Positions 56,581 through 64,000 of a DNA stretch of 64,000 nucleotides are shown in pieces. Source of the DNA: Paraburkholderia piptadeniae (GTDB lineage: Bacteria; Pseudomonadota; Gammaproteobacteria; Burkholderiales; Burkholderiaceae); NCBI RefSeq assembly GCF_900007165.1, contig NZ_CYGY02000010.1:1-64000 (forward strand). The letters are read 5' to 3'. The translations under genes were made by a program, and so were the position numbers. The notes beneath the pieces were generated by a model that saw only the letters and a list, made by a program, of their open reading frames with translations, was not told where the DNA came from and made no database searches. Numbering within the stretch: position 1 is the first letter of the stretch; the number at the start of each line of letters is the position of its first letter.

Positions 56581-58023
56581 TCATGCCGCCTTCGCCGATG
56601 CCGCGGCAAACGTGACCCGCGCTGTCAGGCCGCGCGCGTCGCCGATCGCGCCCGCCGCCTTCTCCCCTGTTTCGAGCGAGATCTCGCCGCGATGCGCCTG
56701 CACGATCTCGCGCACGATGGCGAGGCCTAGACCCGTGCCTTCCGTATCGGCGGATGCGCGGTAGAACGGCTCGAACACGCGGCTGCGCGCTTCGGCGGGA
56801 ATGCCTGGGCCGTTGTCGGAGACGGCCAGCGTGATGTGCTCCGCGTCGCCGCGCACGGCGACCGTCACGTGCCCGCCGGGCTGCGTATAGCGAATCGCGT
56901 TTTCGGCGAGATTCGATACCAGCGCGGAAAGCAGGCCCTCGTGTCCGATCATCCACGCGGACGCGTCGAGTTCCGCACCGAGATCGATGCCGCGATTCTG
57001 CGCGAAAAGCGCGAGCTCTTCGACGACGTCTTTGGCGATCGCCGCGAGATCGACGGGCTCGTTCGCGAGCCGTGTGTAGTCGGCGGCTTCCGCCTGCGCG
57101 AGCAACAGCAGCTTGTTCGTGAGGCCGACCATCGAGCGGTTGCTTCGCTGCATCGCGGCCAGCGCTTCGCCCAGCGACGGCTCCAGCTCGCGATGCTGCC
57201 GCGCGTACTGCAACTGCGTGTCGAGCAGCGTGAGCGGCGTGCGCAACTGATGCGCGGCATCCGCGATGAAGCGCCGCTGCGCGGCCACCTGCAAGCCGAG
57301 CCGCGCAATGCATTGATTGATCGCATCGACGATGGGCCGCAATTCCGTATGCAGGCGATCGACGCGCAACGGTTCGAGCTGCATCGGATCGCGGTCCATC
57401 ACTTCGTCCTTCACCTTCAGCAGCGGACGCAGTTCGAACGTCAGGCCGATGCACGCGAGCGCCACGGCAAGCAGCATCATCTCGATCTGGCGCACCAGTT
57501 GCGGCCGCCACAGTTCGCGCACCATTGCATCGCGCGAAGCCTGCGTCTTGCCGACCGACACCAGCACGCGCCGCGTCGCGCCGCTGTCGTACATGCGCCG
57601 CACGTAGCCGATCGCGCGTATCGTCGAGCCGTGCAACTCGGCGTCATAGTACATGGGCCTATCCTGCCCATCGTTCGAATCGGGCGTCGTGGAAGCGGAT
57701 GACGGCGCCGATGCGCTCAGCGGAAAATCCGGCACGCCCGCGAGCAGCCGATCGTCGTCGACGCTCACGTTGTAGAACACCTGATCGCCATACGGCGACG
57801 CAAAGATTTCCAGCGCGGCGGGCGGGATATCGACGCGCAGCATGCCGTCCGCCCATTCGACTTCGCCCGCGATCATCCGCGCCGACGACAGCAGCGTGTT
57901 GTCCTGCACGAGATCGGCAGTGCGGCGCGCGTTGTCGTATTCGGCCTTGCCCGTGACGAACACGTAGATCGCCAGCGGCACGAGCAGCCACCACAGCAGA
58001 CGGATGCGCAGGCTGCTAGTCAT
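56581..58023 (-). CDS. Sensor histidine kinase (TctE-like), paralogue of 15950-17317
   Basis: 480 residues. Two membrane helices (LLWWLLVPLAIYVFVTG and MMLLAVALACIGLTF) enclose a periplasmic sensor with VDIPPAALEIFASPYGDQVFY. Catalytic parts: HisKA FIADAAHQLRTPLTLLDTQ, N box LVSNLAENAIRYT, and G boxes DNGPGIP and GTGLGLAIV. Compared with the first copy it has a 15-residue insertion (SASAPSSASTTPDSNDGQD). It ends 6 bp from the convergent Lrp gene with no terminator between. Confidence 0.92.
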   Translation of the reverse strand: MTSSLRIRLLWWLLVPLAIYVFVTGKAEYDNARRTADLVQDNTLLSSARMIAGEVEWADGMLRVDIPPAALEIFASPYGDQVFYNVSVDDDRLLAGVPDFPLSASAPSSASTTPDSNDGQDRPMYYDAELHGSTIRAIGYVRRMYDSGATRRVLVSVGKTQASRDAMVRELWRPQLVRQIEMMLLAVALACIGLTFELRPLLKVKDEVMDRDPMQLEPLRVDRLHTELRPIVDAINQCIARLGLQVAAQRRFIADAAHQLRTPLTLLDTQLQYARQHRELEPSLGEALAAMQRSNRSMVGLTNKLLLLAQAEAADYTRLANEPVDLAAIAKDVVEELALFAQNRGIDLGAELDASAWMIGHEGLLSALVSNLAENAIRYTQPGGHVTVAVRGDAEHITLAVSDNGPGIPAEARSRVFEPFYRASADTEGTGLGLAIVREIVQAHRGEISLETGEKAAGAIGDARGLTARVTFAAASAKAA

Positions 58024-58072
58024 CGCGCGTTGCGCCTCGGGTCGTGCCTTGGATTGCGCCTTGAATGGTGCT

Positions 58073-58750
58073 TCATTCGACGTCGTCCTTCTTGCGCAGC
58101 AGATAGCCGAGCCCGCGCAGCGTGACGATCGCGGCCGAGCTGCCGTCGAGCTTCTTGCGCAGCCGCGATACGTAGATTTCGAGCGCGTCTTCGCTGGGCT
58201 GATCGTCGTGCGTGAAGATCGAGTCCATCAGCGCGGCCTTCGACACCGTCTTGCCCATGCGCAGGATCAGCGTTTCGAGCACGCTGCGCTCGCGCGGCGT
58301 GACGTTGAGCGGCGCGCCCTTCAGCGCGAACTGGCGCGTGTCGATGTCGAACACGAGATCGCCGCACGCCACCTCGTTCGCGGTCGAAGCCGTCTGCCGG
58401 CGAATCATCACCTTCACGCGCGCGACCAGCTCACGCACTTCGAACGGCTTCACCAGATAGTCGTCGGCGCCCGCGCCCAGCAGCTCGACCTTTTCGTCGA
58501 TCGAGCCGCTCGCCGTCAGGATCATCACGGGCGTCGCATCGCCGCGCTGACGCAGACGCCGCAGCACGTTCTTGCCCGACAGCCTCGGCAGGTTCAGATC
58601 GAGCAGCACGACGTCGTAACGGTTCGTGCGCAACAGTTGATCGGCGGCTTCGCCGTCCTGCACCGCATCGAGCGCGAACGCCTCCTGCTCGAGCATGCGT
58701 GCGAGCCAGTGCGACAGCGTCGGATTGTCTTCGATCAACAGCAGTTTCAT
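58073..58750 (-). CDS. OmpR/PhoB-family response regulator (TctD-like)
   Basis: 225 residues. Receiver MKLLLIEDNPTLSHWLARML, phospho-Asp in VVLLDLNLPRLSG (about residue 51), Lys in LVKPFEV; winged-helix output with VTPRERSVLETLILRMGKTVSKAAL and LEIYVSRLRKKLDG. Promoter-proximal to its kinase gene (50-bp gap). The adjacent divergent importer at 58988 is a plausible target, but its ligand and regulation are unproven. Confidence 0.92.
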   Translation of the reverse strand: MKLLLIEDNPTLSHWLARMLEQEAFALDAVQDGEAADQLLRTNRYDVVLLDLNLPRLSGKNVLRRLRQRGDATPVMILTASGSIDEKVELLGAGADDYLVKPFEVRELVARVKVMIRRQTASTANEVACGDLVFDIDTRQFALKGAPLNVTPRERSVLETLILRMGKTVSKAALMDSIFTHDDQPSEDALEIYVSRLRKKLDGSSAAIVTLRGLGYLLRKKDDVE

Positions 58751-58987
58751 CGGTCAACGGAATGCATGTAAAAGCAGCGCCGGGTTCGCCATCGCGTGTG
58801 TGCGGCACTGCCGCGCGATTGTATGTCGACGGAATGTCGGTGCTTGCATCGGGTTAACACCCATATTTCGGCGTTGCTCCCGAAAGCTGACAGAAGGTTT
58901 GAGCTTTCTATAATCGCCCCACTCATTCAAAAAGGCGCGATGCCGCGATGCCAAAGCGGCCGGCGCCTCACCACAAGGAGACTGATG

Positions 58988-60004
58988 ATGCGTACCTTCC
59001 GCCAGATCGCAGCCGTGTCCGGACTCGCTTTCGCCCTCGCCGCTGTTTCCGCCAGCGCTCACGCCGAGAAGATCTCGATCATGGTCGGCGGCGCCGCCAA
59101 GATCATCTATCTGCCCGCCAAGCTGACGGAGCAACTCGGCTACTTCAAGGACGAAGGGCTCGACGTCGAGATCCTTTCGCAACCGGCGGGCGTCGATGCC
59201 GAAAACGAACTGCTCGCGGGCGCCGTGCAAGGCGTGGTCGGCTTCTATGATCACACGATCGATCTGCAGAGCAAGGGCAAGGAAGTGCAGGCGCTCGTGA
59301 TCTTCGGCCAGGTGCCGGGCGAAGTCGAAATGGTGTCGACGAAGGCAGCGGGCGAGATCAAGAGCATGGCGGACGTGAAGGGCAAGACGCTCGGCGTGAC
59401 GGGCCTCGGTTCGTCGACGAGCTTCCTCACGCAATACCTCGCGCAGCGCGCGGGCGTCCCGTCGACGCAATACACGCTGCTGCCCGTCGGCGCCGACAAC
59501 AGCTTCATCGCGGCGATCAAGCAAGACCGCATCCAGGCGGGCATGACGACCGAGCCGACCGTCTCGCAACTGCTCAAGATGGGCGACGCGAAGGTGCTGG
59601 TCGACATGCGCACGATCGAAGGCACGCGCGCGGCGCTCGGCGGCACGTACCCCGCTTCGAGCTTCTACGTGCAGCGCGCGTGGGCCGAATCGCACAAGGC
59701 CGAGGCGACGAAGCTCTCGCATGCGTTCGCGAAGACGCTGAACTTCATCGCGACGCATAGCGCCGACGAAATCGCCGCAAAGATGCCGAAGGACTACTAC
59801 GGCGCCAACAAGGACCTGTACGTGGCCGCGCTGAAGGCCTCGCTGCCGATGTTCACGAAGGACGGCAAGATGCCCGCGGACGGTCCCGAGACGGTGCTGA
59901 AGGTGTTGTCGGCGTTCAATCCGTCGGTGAAGGGCAAGCATATCGATCTCGCGAAGACCTACTCGAACGACTACGTCTCGACGGTCGCGACGGCCTCGAA
60001 GTAA
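58988..60004 (+). CDS. Periplasmic binding protein of the SsuA/TauA/NMT1 type
   Basis: 338 residues from the ATG at 58988, 7 bases after AAGGAG; an in-frame ATG at 58985 is also possible. Signal peptide LAFALAAVSASAHA. The mature start EKISIMVGGAAKIIYLPAKLTEQLGYF and GVVGFYDHTIDLQSKGKEV are typical of nitrate/sulfonate/thiamine-precursor binding proteins. The ligand cannot be read. A GC-rich inverted repeat (GGCGC near 58935 and GGCGCC near 58962) lies in the leader. Confidence 0.88.
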   Translation: MRTFRQIAAVSGLAFALAAVSASAHAEKISIMVGGAAKIIYLPAKLTEQLGYFKDEGLDVEILSQPAGVDAENELLAGAVQGVVGFYDHTIDLQSKGKEVQALVIFGQVPGEVEMVSTKAAGEIKSMADVKGKTLGVTGLGSSTSFLTQYLAQRAGVPSTQYTLLPVGADNSFIAAIKQDRIQAGMTTEPTVSQLLKMGDAKVLVDMRTIEGTRAALGGTYPASSFYVQRAWAESHKAEATKLSHAFAKTLNFIATHSADEIAAKMPKDYYGANKDLYVAALKASLPMFTKDGKMPADGPETVLKVLSAFNPSVKGKHIDLAKTYSNDYVSTVATASK

Positions 60005-60052
60005 GCCGTATCGTCGTCCACCTATCACCCGCAAGGAAAGAGGCAGCACGCG

Positions 60053-60850
60053 ATGAATCAATCCAGGCCGCACGGCGCACCCGCCATCGAGCTGCGCAAC
60101 GTATCGTGCCGGTTCATTTCACCGGACGGCAAGGCGACGGTCGCATTGCGCGACTTCAGCATGTCGGTGGCGAAGGGCGAGTTCGTCGCCGTCGTCGGAC
60201 CGACGGGCTGCGGCAAGTCCACGACGCTCAGCATGATCACGGGCCTGCTCAAGCCGACGACGGGCGAAGTGCGCGTGATGGGCGCGCCCGTCGACGGCAT
60301 CGATCCGCGCATCGGCTTCGTGTTCCAGGCCGATGCTGTGTTTCCGTGGCGCTCGGTACTCGACAACGTGGCGGCCGGTCCGCTCTATCGCGGCCGCTCG
60401 AAATCGGCCGCGTACGACGAGGCGAACGAATGGCTGCGCCGCGTCGGGCTCGACAAGTTCGGCAAGCATTATCCGCATCAGCTGTCGGGCGGCATGAGAA
60501 AGCGCGTCGCGCTCGCGCAGACGTTCATCAACAAGCCGGAAATCCTGCTGATGGACGAGCCGTTCTCCGCGCTCGACATGCAGACGCGCACGCTGATGCA
60601 GGACGAACTGCTGCAGTTGTGGTCGGCGAATGCGGGCTCCGTCGTGTTCGTCACGCACGATCTCGAAGAAGCGATCGCGCTCGCGGACCGCGTGTTCGTG
60701 CTGACAGCGCGGCCCGCGACGCTGAAGAAGGTCTACGAGATCGATCTGCCGCGTCCGCGAATCACGTCGGAAGTCCGCTATGACCCGCGCTTTATTGAAA
60801 TCTCGCGCGACATCTGGCACGACCTGCGCGAAGAAGTGCAGATCGGTTAA
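60053..60850 (+). CDS. ABC importer ATPase of the SsuB/TauB type
   Basis: 265 residues with one ABC domain: Walker A GPTGCGKST (about residue 47), Q loop FVFQADAVFPW, signature LSGGMRKRVALAQTF, Walker B ILLMDEPFSALD, and His in VTHDLEEAI. It follows the binding-protein gene by 48 bp and precedes the permease gene. Powers uptake of the unknown SsuA/TauA-type substrate. Confidence 0.92.
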   Translation: MNQSRPHGAPAIELRNVSCRFISPDGKATVALRDFSMSVAKGEFVAVVGPTGCGKSTTLSMITGLLKPTTGEVRVMGAPVDGIDPRIGFVFQADAVFPWRSVLDNVAAGPLYRGRSKSAAYDEANEWLRRVGLDKFGKHYPHQLSGGMRKRVALAQTFINKPEILLMDEPFSALDMQTRTLMQDELLQLWSANAGSVVFVTHDLEEAIALADRVFVLTARPATLKKVYEIDLPRPRITSEVRYDPRFIEISRDIWHDLREEVQIG

Positions 60851-60874
60851 TTCAATCAGGCTGGAGCTCGCTTA

Positions 60875-61738
60875 ATGTCTACTACGCCTCAACAAATGAT
60901 GCCCGCCGGCCTCGACGCCAGTTCGCTCGCGCAGGTCGAACGCATTGCGCAGAAGCGCATCCGTCAACGCAACGCGCTCGTGATCGGGCTGCGCATCGCC
61001 GTCCTCGTGATCGTGCTGGGCGGCTGGGAACTGTCGGCACGCATGAAGTGGATCGATCCGTTCTTCTTCTCGATGCCGTCGGCGATCTTCGAGCAGATCG
61101 TCGACTGGTTCGTGAACGGCACGTCGCAAGGGCCGCTGCTCACGCAGGTATGGGTCACGCTCGAAGAGACGGGACTCGGCTTCATCATCGGCTCGGTCGC
61201 GGGCGTGTTCTGCGGCATCGTGCTGGGACGCAACAAGCTGCTCTCCGATGTGTTCAGCCTCTACATCAAGATCGCCAACTCGATTCCGCGCGTGGTGCTC
61301 GGTTCGGTGTTCGTGATTGCGCTGGGTCTGGGGATGGCGTCGAAGGTGGCGCTAGCCGTCGTGATGGTGTTCTTCGTCGTGTTCGCAAATGCGTTCCAGG
61401 GTGTGCGCGAAGCGGACCGCTACATGATCGCGAACGCGCAGATTCTCGGTGCGTCACGCCGCCAGGTGACGACTTCCGTCGTGATTCCTTCGGCGCTGAG
61501 CTGGATTCTCGCGAGTCTGCATGTGAGCTTCGGCTTTGCGCTGGTCGGTGCCGTGGTCGGCGAGTTTCTTGGCTCGAAGCAGGGCATCGGCCTGCTGATC
61601 TCGACGGCACAAGGCGCGTTCAATGCAAGCGGCGTGTTCGCGGCGATGATCGTGCTGGCCGTCGTCGCATTGGCCGCCGATTATCTGCTGACGGCCGTCG
61701 AGCAGCGCTTGCTGAAGTGGCGGCCGAATATCAGCTGA
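60875..61738 (+). CDS. ABC importer permease of the SsuC/TauC type
   Basis: 287 residues. Hydrophobic helices from about residue 30, with NPIPRVVLG-like NSIPRVVLGSVFVIALGLGMASK and the EAA loop READRYMIANAQILGASRRQ. The single permease gene implies a homodimeric channel. A strong terminator follows 35 bp after the stop, ending the three-gene transcript. Confidence 0.92.
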   Translation: MSTTPQQMMPAGLDASSLAQVERIAQKRIRQRNALVIGLRIAVLVIVLGGWELSARMKWIDPFFFSMPSAIFEQIVDWFVNGTSQGPLLTQVWVTLEETGLGFIIGSVAGVFCGIVLGRNKLLSDVFSLYIKIANSIPRVVLGSVFVIALGLGMASKVALAVVMVFFVVFANAFQGVREADRYMIANAQILGASRRQVTTSVVIPSALSWILASLHVSFGFALVGAVVGEFLGSKQGIGLLISTAQGAFNASGVFAAMIVLAVVALAADYLLTAVEQRLLKWRPNIS

Positions 61739-61773
61739 TTGAATTTCTCGCAGTGGTTGTGTTGTTGCAATTG

Positions 61774-61800
61774 AGCGCCTCCTTCTGGAGGCGCTTTTTT
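61774..61800 (+). terminator. Intrinsic terminator after the SsuABC-type operon
   Basis: AGCGCCTCC (61774-61782), loop TTCT, GGAGGCGCT (61787-61795), followed by six or more T. Perfect 9-bp stem with a U-tract. Confidence 0.92.
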
Positions 61801-61836
61801 TATTCGCACGGCTTGCCAACGCGCTAACGCCCGCAC

Positions 61837-61852
61837 ATTACCGAAATGTAAT
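61837..61852. promoter_or_regulatory. Palindromic box upstream of the heavy-metal-type regulator
   Basis: ATTAC-N6-GTAAT (61837-61852), overlapped by ACATT-N5-AATGT (61835-61849), about 60 bases before the regulator start. Heavy-metal response regulators often bind paired motifs of this size upstream of their own operon, so autoregulation is a reasonable reading. Confidence 0.5.
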
Positions 61853-61909
61853 CAGCCCTCATCCCCACGCCGGTATGATTAAAAAATCAATCCGCAGCGG
61901 AGCATGGCG

Positions 61910-62587
61910 ATGCGCATCCTCGTGATCGAAGACGAGCCCAAAACGGCCGCGTATCTGAAGAAGGGGCTGGAAGAATCCGGCTATTCGGTCGAAGTGGCGA
62001 ACGACGGCTCTCATGGGCTGATCCTCGCGCAAGAGGAGGACTACGACGTCATCGTTCTCGACGTGATGCTGCCATGGATGGACGGCTGGACCGTCGTGAA
62101 GACGCTGCGCGCGACGCGCACCACGCCTGTGCTCTTTCTCACCGCGCGCGACGACGTCGACGACCGCGTGCGCGGCCTCGAACTCGGCGCCGACGATTAT
62201 CTCGTCAAGCCGTTTGCATTCGTCGAACTGCTCGCGCGCGTGCGCACGCTTGCGCGACGCGGCCCACCGCGCGAGAGCGAGCTGATCAGAATCGGCGACC
62301 TCGAAATGGATGTGAACCGGCGGCGCGTCAAGCGCGGCGGAATGCGCATCGATCTCACGCCGCGTGAGTTCTCGCTGCTGCAACTGCTCGCGCGCCGCCA
62401 CGGCGAAGTGTTGAGCCGCACGCAGATCGCGTCGTACGTGTGGGACATGAATTTCGACAGCGACACGAATGTCGTCGAAGTCGCGATTCGCCGTTTGCGC
62501 AGCAAGGTCGACGACAACTTCCGCGTCAAGCTGATTCATACGGTGCGCGGCGTCGGCTACGTACTCGAAATCAAGGAACCGGCCTGA
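61910..62587 (+). CDS. OmpR-family response regulator, CusR/IrlR-like
   Basis: 225 residues from the ATG at 61910, 7 bases after GGAG; an in-frame ATG at 61904 is too near that site. Receiver start [25 protein letters not shown] is typical of the heavy-metal regulator group (CusR/CopR/CzcR/IrlR). Phospho-Asp in [14 protein letters not shown] (about residue 51), Lys in LVKPFAF, and a winged helix with [25 protein letters not shown]. Its stop overlaps the kinase ATG. Confidence 0.92.
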   Translation: MRILVIEDEPKTAAYLKKGLEESGYSVEVANDGSHGLILAQEEDYDVIVLDVMLPWMDGWTVVKTLRATRTTPVLFLTARDDVDDRVRGLELGADDYLVKPFAFVELLARVRTLARRGPPRESELIRIGDLEMDVNRRRVKRGGMRIDLTPREFSLLQLLARRHGEVLSRTQIASYVWDMNFDSDTNVVEVAIRRLRSKVDDNFRVKLIHTVRGVGYVLEIKEPA

Positions 62588-64000
62588 TGCGCGGCCGCTC
62601 GATCACCGCCACGCTCGCGCTCGCATTCGGCGCGACGACGCTCGCGGTGTTCGTGCTGGTCGGCAACTTTCTCTATCGGGCGCTGGAACGCGAAGTCAGC
62701 TCGCAGGATGACATGAGCATCGTGCTCGCCGCGCGCCACGCTCGCCGCCTCGCCGAAGAGATCGATACGACGGCGGGCATTCGCGAGCACGGCGACCGCA
62801 TCACGAGCATCGTGCTGGGCAATCCGGGCATGTCGATGGAAGTGTTCGATCCCGATGGACAGCTCGCAATCGAACACAACGTGGTGAGCACGCTCGGCGC
62901 GGCGATGCCCGTCGGCGACAGCTCGATTCTGTCGGCGGGGCGCTCCATTGCGCGAGTGCCCGAAACGGCGCGCATCACGGAGACTTCGATCGCCGGCTGG
63001 ACGAACGGGACAGGCTCACCGATACGCGGCATCGCCACGGATGCGAAGCTGCGCGACGGCGAAATGGTCAGCATCCTGATCGCGCGCAACATGAGCGACC
63101 GCTATGCGCTGCTCGATCACTATCGCGATACGCTCAAGATCTACGGCATCATCGGCGTGATACTGACGACGGTGCTGAGCTATCTGCTGATACGCGCGGC
63201 GATGCGGCCCGTGCGCGATATCGCGGCGAGCGCGAGCGAAGTCACCGTCAACCGCCTGAATACGCGTATCGCCGTGGCCAGCGTGCCGCGCGAACTCGAA
63301 ACGCTGGTGACGACGCTCAACGCGATGCTCGAACGCATGGACCATGGCTTCAAGCAGATGTCGCGCTTTACGGCCGACCTCGCGCACGACATGCGCACGC
63401 CGCTGAGCAACATGCGCGGCGCAACGGAAGTCGCGCTCGCGCGTCCGCGTTCCGCCGACGAGTATGAGGCTTTGCTCGCGTCCAACCTGGAGGAATGCGA
63501 GCGGCTGTCGCGGATGATCGAGAACGTGCTGTTCCTCGCGCGCGCGGAGCATCCGCAGTTCGTCAAGCACATGCGCGTATTCGATGCCGTGCAGGAACTG
63601 ACGCATATCGGCGAGTACTTCGAGGGCGTCGCCGAAGATGCCGACGTGCGCATACGCGTGACGGGCTCCGCGATGCTCACCGCCGATCTCGAACTGTTCC
63701 GCCGCGCGGTCAGCAATCTGCTCGCCAACGCGTTGCGCTACACGCCGCGCGGTAAGGAGGTCGTGCTCGACGCACATCAGATAGACGATCGCGTGCGCGT
63801 CACGGTGTCGAACGAAGGCGAGCCGATTGCGCCCGAACACCTCGAACGGATTTTCGATCGCTTCTATCGCATCGATCCGTCGCGCAGTTCGCTGACTTCA
63901 TCGCGCTCGTCGCAAGGATCGCCGGGATCGACGGGCCTTGGGCTCGCGATCGTGCGCACGATCATGGAGCTGCATGGCGGTACGGTGCATGCGGAAAGCG
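62587..64000 (+). CDS. Heavy-metal-type sensor histidine kinase, 3' end outside the window
   Basis: 471 codons visible and still open at the edge. Helix ITATLALAFGATTLAVFVLVG, periplasmic region to about residue 170, second helix YGIIGVILTTVLSYLLIRAAM, HAMP (MRPVRDIAASASEVTVNRLNTRI), HisKA with FTADLAHDMRTPLSNMRGATE (phospho-His), N box RRAVSNLLANALRYT, and GLGLAIVRTIMELHGG at the edge. A serine/glycine-rich insert (SSLTSSRSSQGSPGS) lies before the last G box. CusS/IrlS-like. The missing end is likely only a few residues. Confidence 0.92.
   Translation, partial: MRGRSITATLALAFGATTLAVFVLVGNFLYRALEREVSSQDDMSIVLAARHARRLAEEIDTTAGIREHGDRITSIVLGNPGMSMEVFDPDGQLAIEHNVVSTLGAAMPVGDSSILSAGRSIARVPETARITETSIAGWTNGTGSPIRGIATDAKLRDGEMVSILIARNMSDRYALLDHYRDTLKIYGIIGVILTTVLSYLLIRAAMRPVRDIAASASEVTVNRLNTRIAVASVPRELETLVTTLNAMLERMDHGFKQMSRFTADLAHDMRTPLSNMRGATEVALARPRSADEYEALLASNLEECERLSRMIENVLFLARAEHPQFVKHMRVFDAVQELTHIGEYFEGVAEDADVRIRVTGSAMLTADLELFRRAVSNLLANALRYTPRGKEVVLDAHQIDDRVRVTVSNEGEPIAPEHLERIFDRFYRIDPSRSSLTSSRSSQGSPGSTGLGLAIVRTIMELHGGTVHAES

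Overview
The window is high-GC DNA from a Gram-negative beta-proteobacterium of the order Burkholderiales, most like Paraburkholderia/Burkholderia. The evidence is the gene families (Burkholderia-type OmpC-like porins, TctD/TctE-type two-component pairs, an oph phthalate gene set, a non-phosphorylative L-arabinose pathway) and the density of catabolic operons and transporters, typical of a second chromosome or megaplasmid. I saw no rRNA, tRNA, CRISPR array, phage or insertion sequence. The species is inference.

Layout. (1) About 0.06-12.7 kb: a degraded GntR-type regulator, then a plus-strand cluster (aldehyde dehydrogenase, DapA-like lyase, DAO-type flavoprotein, ProW/ProV-type betaine importer, GlyA, betaine-binding protein, LysR/GcvA-like regulator, Rieske N-demethylase of the GbcA type, EamA exporter). 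It looks like uptake and oxidation of an N-methylated amino compound with GlyA assimilating C1 units; the substrate is unknown. (2) 12.8-17.3 kb: a VOC protein, a small exported protein, a porin and a TctE/TctD-like two-component pair. (3) 17.6-33.8 kb: a long minus-strand L-arabinose/D-galactose catabolic block (sugar-acid dehydratase, semialdehyde dehydrogenase, 2-keto-3-deoxyarabonate dehydratase, sugar dehydrogenase, AraFGH importer, a second YtfQRT-YjfF furanose-type importer, a mutarotase-like protein and an unannotated 52-residue ORF), with a divergent LysR gene.

(4) 33.8-43.3 kb: a complete phthalate upper pathway in the split arrangement known from Burkholderia cepacia DBO1 (ophA2B, ophDC, ophA1), plus a quinolinate phosphoribosyltransferase, a MarR regulator and a porin. 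Four promoters in it carry the same 10-bp palindrome (consensus TAGATATCTA). The MarR gene has a different, longer palindrome just upstream. A decayed fragment of a kup potassium transporter lies at the left edge. (5) 43.6-47.2 kb: an NnrU-family membrane protein and an FrcBCA-like sugar importer with a Tat-like signal on its binding protein. (6) 47.6-54.7 kb: a seven-gene operon for C4 sugar acids (GntR regulator, ltnD, otnK, otnC, MFS transporter, otnI, denD) that takes L-threonate and D-erythronate to dihydroxyacetone phosphate.

(7) 54.8-64 kb: an amino-acid dehydrogenase with a divergent Lrp-type regulator, a second TctD/TctE-like pair clearly paralogous to the first, an SsuABC/TauABC-type importer, and a heavy-metal-type response regulator with its histidine kinase, which runs off the right edge.

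The best leads for new biology are the N-methyl-amine cluster with a Rieske oxygenase but no reductase, the shared oph palindrome, and the 52-residue ORF fused by ATGA overlap to the mutarotase gene.
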